Source: Urechidicola vernalis (lineage in GTDB: Bacteria; Bacteroidota; Bacteroidia; Flavobacteriales; Flavobacteriaceae). From it: 64,000 nucleotides of DNA. The stretch covers positions 1 to 64,000 of the forward strand of contig NZ_JAVRHV010000006.1 of the NCBI RefSeq assembly GCF_031846385.1, in the 5' to 3' direction. Under the pieces are notes generated by a model. It did no database searches. It was not told where the DNA came from and saw nothing but the letters and a program-made list of their open reading frames with translations. Positions 62,526 to 64,000 of the stretch are shown here, piece after piece; positions within the stretch are counted from its first letter, which is position 1, and the number at the start of each line of letters is the position of its first letter. The position numbers and the translations under genes are program-made.

Positions 62526-64000
62526 TTATAACTTTTTTGCTCCTTTAACTTTTTGCTTTGTTAAGGCTATTTCTATTACTTCACTCATTTCTTTAACATA
62601 ATGAAAAGTAACACCTTTTAAATAACGCTGATTAATTTCATCGACATCTTTCTTATTATCGGCACATAAAATTATCTCTTTAATATTTGCGCGTTTTGCA
62701 GCCAAAATTTTCTCTTTTATACCTCCTACTGGTAATACCTTTCCTCTTAAAGTAATCTCTCCAGACATAGCAATTCTAGATTTTACTTTTCGCTGTGTAA
62801 ATACTGACACCAAAGACGTTAACATAGTAATTCCAGCACTTGGACCATCTTTAGGCGTTGCACCTTCAGGAACATGTATATGGACTTTATTTTCGTCAAT
62901 AATTTTTGAATCGATACCAAAACTATCCGCTTTAGCACGAATATACTCCATTGCAATAGTGGCAGACTCTTTCATAACTGTTCCAAGGTTTCCAGTAATC
63001 GTCAATCCTTTTCCTTTAGAGATTATGGACTCTATAAATAAAATATCTCCACCTACCCTTGTCCATGCCAGACCAGTTACAACACCAGCAACATTATTAT
63101 TTTCATATTTATCACGTTCTAAATGAGAAACGCCTAATATTTTTTCAACATCTTCAGAAGAAATAGCAGTCTTATACTCCTCCTCCATTGCAATGGATTT
63201 TGCGGCATACCTTACAACTTTCGCTATTTGTTTATCTAATCCTCTAACACCAGACTCACGCGTATAGCCCTCAACAATCTTCTCTAATTCTGCTTTTTTA
63301 ATTTGAATATCTTTAGCTTCTAATCCATGCTCTTTGATCTGCTTAGGTAGCAAATGTCTTTTCGCTATTTCAACTTTTTCTTCAATTGTATAGCCACTTA
63401 CATTTATAATTTCCATCCTATCCTTTAGCGCCCATGGAATTGTAGATAAACTATTAGCAGTTGCCACAAATAAAATCTTTGACAAATCATATCCAACTTC
63501 TAAATAATTGTCATAGAATTCAGAATTTTGTTCTGGATCTAACACCTCTAACATCGCGGCCGATGGGTCTCCATTATGAGAACTTGCTGTTAACTTGTCA
63601 ATTTCATCTAAAACAAATACAGGATTTGACGTACCCGCCTTCTTCAAACTTTGTAACAATCTACCAGGCATTGCTCCGATGTACGTTTTTCTGTGCCCGC
63701 GAATCTCTGCTTCATCTCTCAATCCACCTAAAGACATACGCACATATTCTCTACCTAAAGACTCTGCAATAGACTTACCAAGTGAAGTTTTCCCAACTCC
63801 TGGAGGTCCGTATAAACAAATGATTGGTGATTTCATATCACCTTTCAACTTTAACACAGCCAAGTGTTCGATAATTCTATCTTTTACTTTTTCCAGACCA
63901 AAATGATCTCGATCCAAAATCTTTTGAGCACGCTTTAAATCGAATAAATCCGTTGAATATTCAGACCACGGTAATTCTAACATTAAATCCAAATAGTTAC
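62526..64000 (-). CDS. lon: ATP-dependent protease La (Lon), C-terminal part
   Basis: The window ends inside lon; the open frame runs past base 64000, so about 490 of some 800 residues are visible. The N-terminal substrate domain is missing from view. Present are the start of the AAA+ module (YLDLMLELPWSEYS), Walker A GPPGVGKTSLG, Walker B FVLDEIDKL, sensor residues, and the protease domain with catalytic Ser in KDGPSAGITM and Lys in GGIKEKILAAKR. Lon degrades misfolded and regulatory proteins. The bidirectional terminator follows its stop. Confidence 0.96.
   Translation of the reverse strand, partial: NYLDLMLELPWSEYSTDLFDLKRAQKILDRDHFGLEKVKDRIIEHLAVLKLKGDMKSPIICLYGPPGVGKTSLGKSIAESLGREYVRMSLGGLRDEAEIRGHRKTYIGAMPGRLLQSLKKAGTSNPVFVLDEIDKLTASSHNGDPSAAMLEVLDPEQNSEFYDNYLEVGYDLSKILFVATANSLSTIPWALKDRMEIINVSGYTIEEKVEIAKRHLLPKQIKEHGLEAKDIQIKKAELEKIVEGYTRESGVRGLDKQIAKVVRYAAKSIAMEEEYKTAISSEDVEKILGVSHLERDKYENNNVAGVVTGLAWTRVGGDILFIESIISKGKGLTITGNLGTVMKESATIAMEYIRAKADSFGIDSKIIDENKVHIHVPEGATPKDGPSAGITMLTSLVSVFTQRKVKSRIAMSGEITLRGKVLPVGGIKEKILAAKRANIKEIILCADNKKDVDEINQRYLKGVTFHYVKEMSEVIEIALTKQKVKGAKKL

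Noticed and set aside
1..64000. CRISPR arrays, tRNA or rRNA genes, insertion sequences, prophage or att sites, replication origin
   Set aside because: No spaced direct repeats, no tRNA-like cloverleaf, no transposase or integrase frame and no DnaA-box cluster was seen on reading; a short tRNA could still have been missed by eye.

Overview
The window is a low-GC chromosomal segment from a member of the Bacteroidota, very probably a (marine) Flavobacteriaceae species. The evidence is gldF/gldG of the gliding-motility ABC transporter, two secreted proteins with the type-B C-terminal domain of the type IX secretion system, several protein families typical of Flavobacteriia (DUF4294, DUF2851, DUF2911, DUF4199, DUF5606), repeated promoter -7 boxes of the Bacteroidota form TAnnTTTG, little sign of Shine-Dalgarno sequences, and a small SRP RNA with the Bacteroidota-type apical loop. 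The genus cannot be fixed from the sequence alone.

Layout: 0.2-3.3 kb, a DUF4294 gene diverging from an M42 peptidase-Nudix-PrsW operon. 3.3-7.3 kb (minus), an acetate module: acetyl-CoA synthetase, SSS-family symporter and its small DUF4212 partner. 7.4-12.6 kb, a TauE/SafE permease, then a tight minus-strand operon led by purC (GDSL hydrolase, GNAT, mini alpha/beta hydrolase, GAP-family membrane protein), and phoH. 12.7-18 kb (plus), a SAM hydroxide adenosyltransferase, gldF-gldG, tandem DUF2911 proteins and a small exported protein. 18-28.6 kb, an AGCS amino-acid symporter (minus), uvrA, a LOG-family protein, a large M1-peptidase-like/beta-barrel protein and a fused alpha/beta 2-oxoacid dehydrogenase E1. 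28.6-44.1 kb is the most accessory part: a GDSL-TPR lipoprotein, a P-loop kinase, unknown exported proteins, peptidases (S10, M20), two T9SS cargo proteins and a WYL-type regulator beside a VOC protein. 44.1-48.8 kb, uvrB, a lipoprotein esterase, transaldolase-like aldolase, an SDR and the SRP RNA. 49-54.8 kb (plus), DUF4199, glycosyltransferase, phosphosugar mutase, MsbA-like ABC exporter and nitroreductase. 54.8-58.4 kb (minus), dapD, glycosyltransferase, threonylcarbamoyl-AMP synthase and CCA-adding enzyme. 58.5-62.5 kb (plus), ruvX, DUF1919, def, DUF5606, mazG, GNAT and a Dabb lipoprotein. The right edge is the C-terminal two-thirds of lon (minus), cut by the window end.

The genes are dense and mostly housekeeping: nucleotide-excision repair (uvrA, uvrB), tRNA and protein maturation (sua5, cca, def, lon, SRP RNA), purine and lysine/peptidoglycan precursors (purC, dapD), acetate and branched-chain carbon use, and envelope or surface functions (Gld, T9SS cargo, glycosyltransferases). 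I saw no tRNA, rRNA, insertion sequence, prophage, CRISPR array or obvious defence island. The only gene-free stretch above 300 bases, 48644-48976, holds the SRP RNA and its promoter. The strongest unexplained signals are a catalytically degenerate M1 peptidase fused to a predicted outer-membrane barrel (23.2-26.0 kb), a 14-bp perfect inverted repeat at the start of the WYL regulator (40.3 kb), perfect palindromes before pepD and the Dabb lipoprotein, and a reciprocal D/N change in the thiamine-diphosphate motif of the fused E1.
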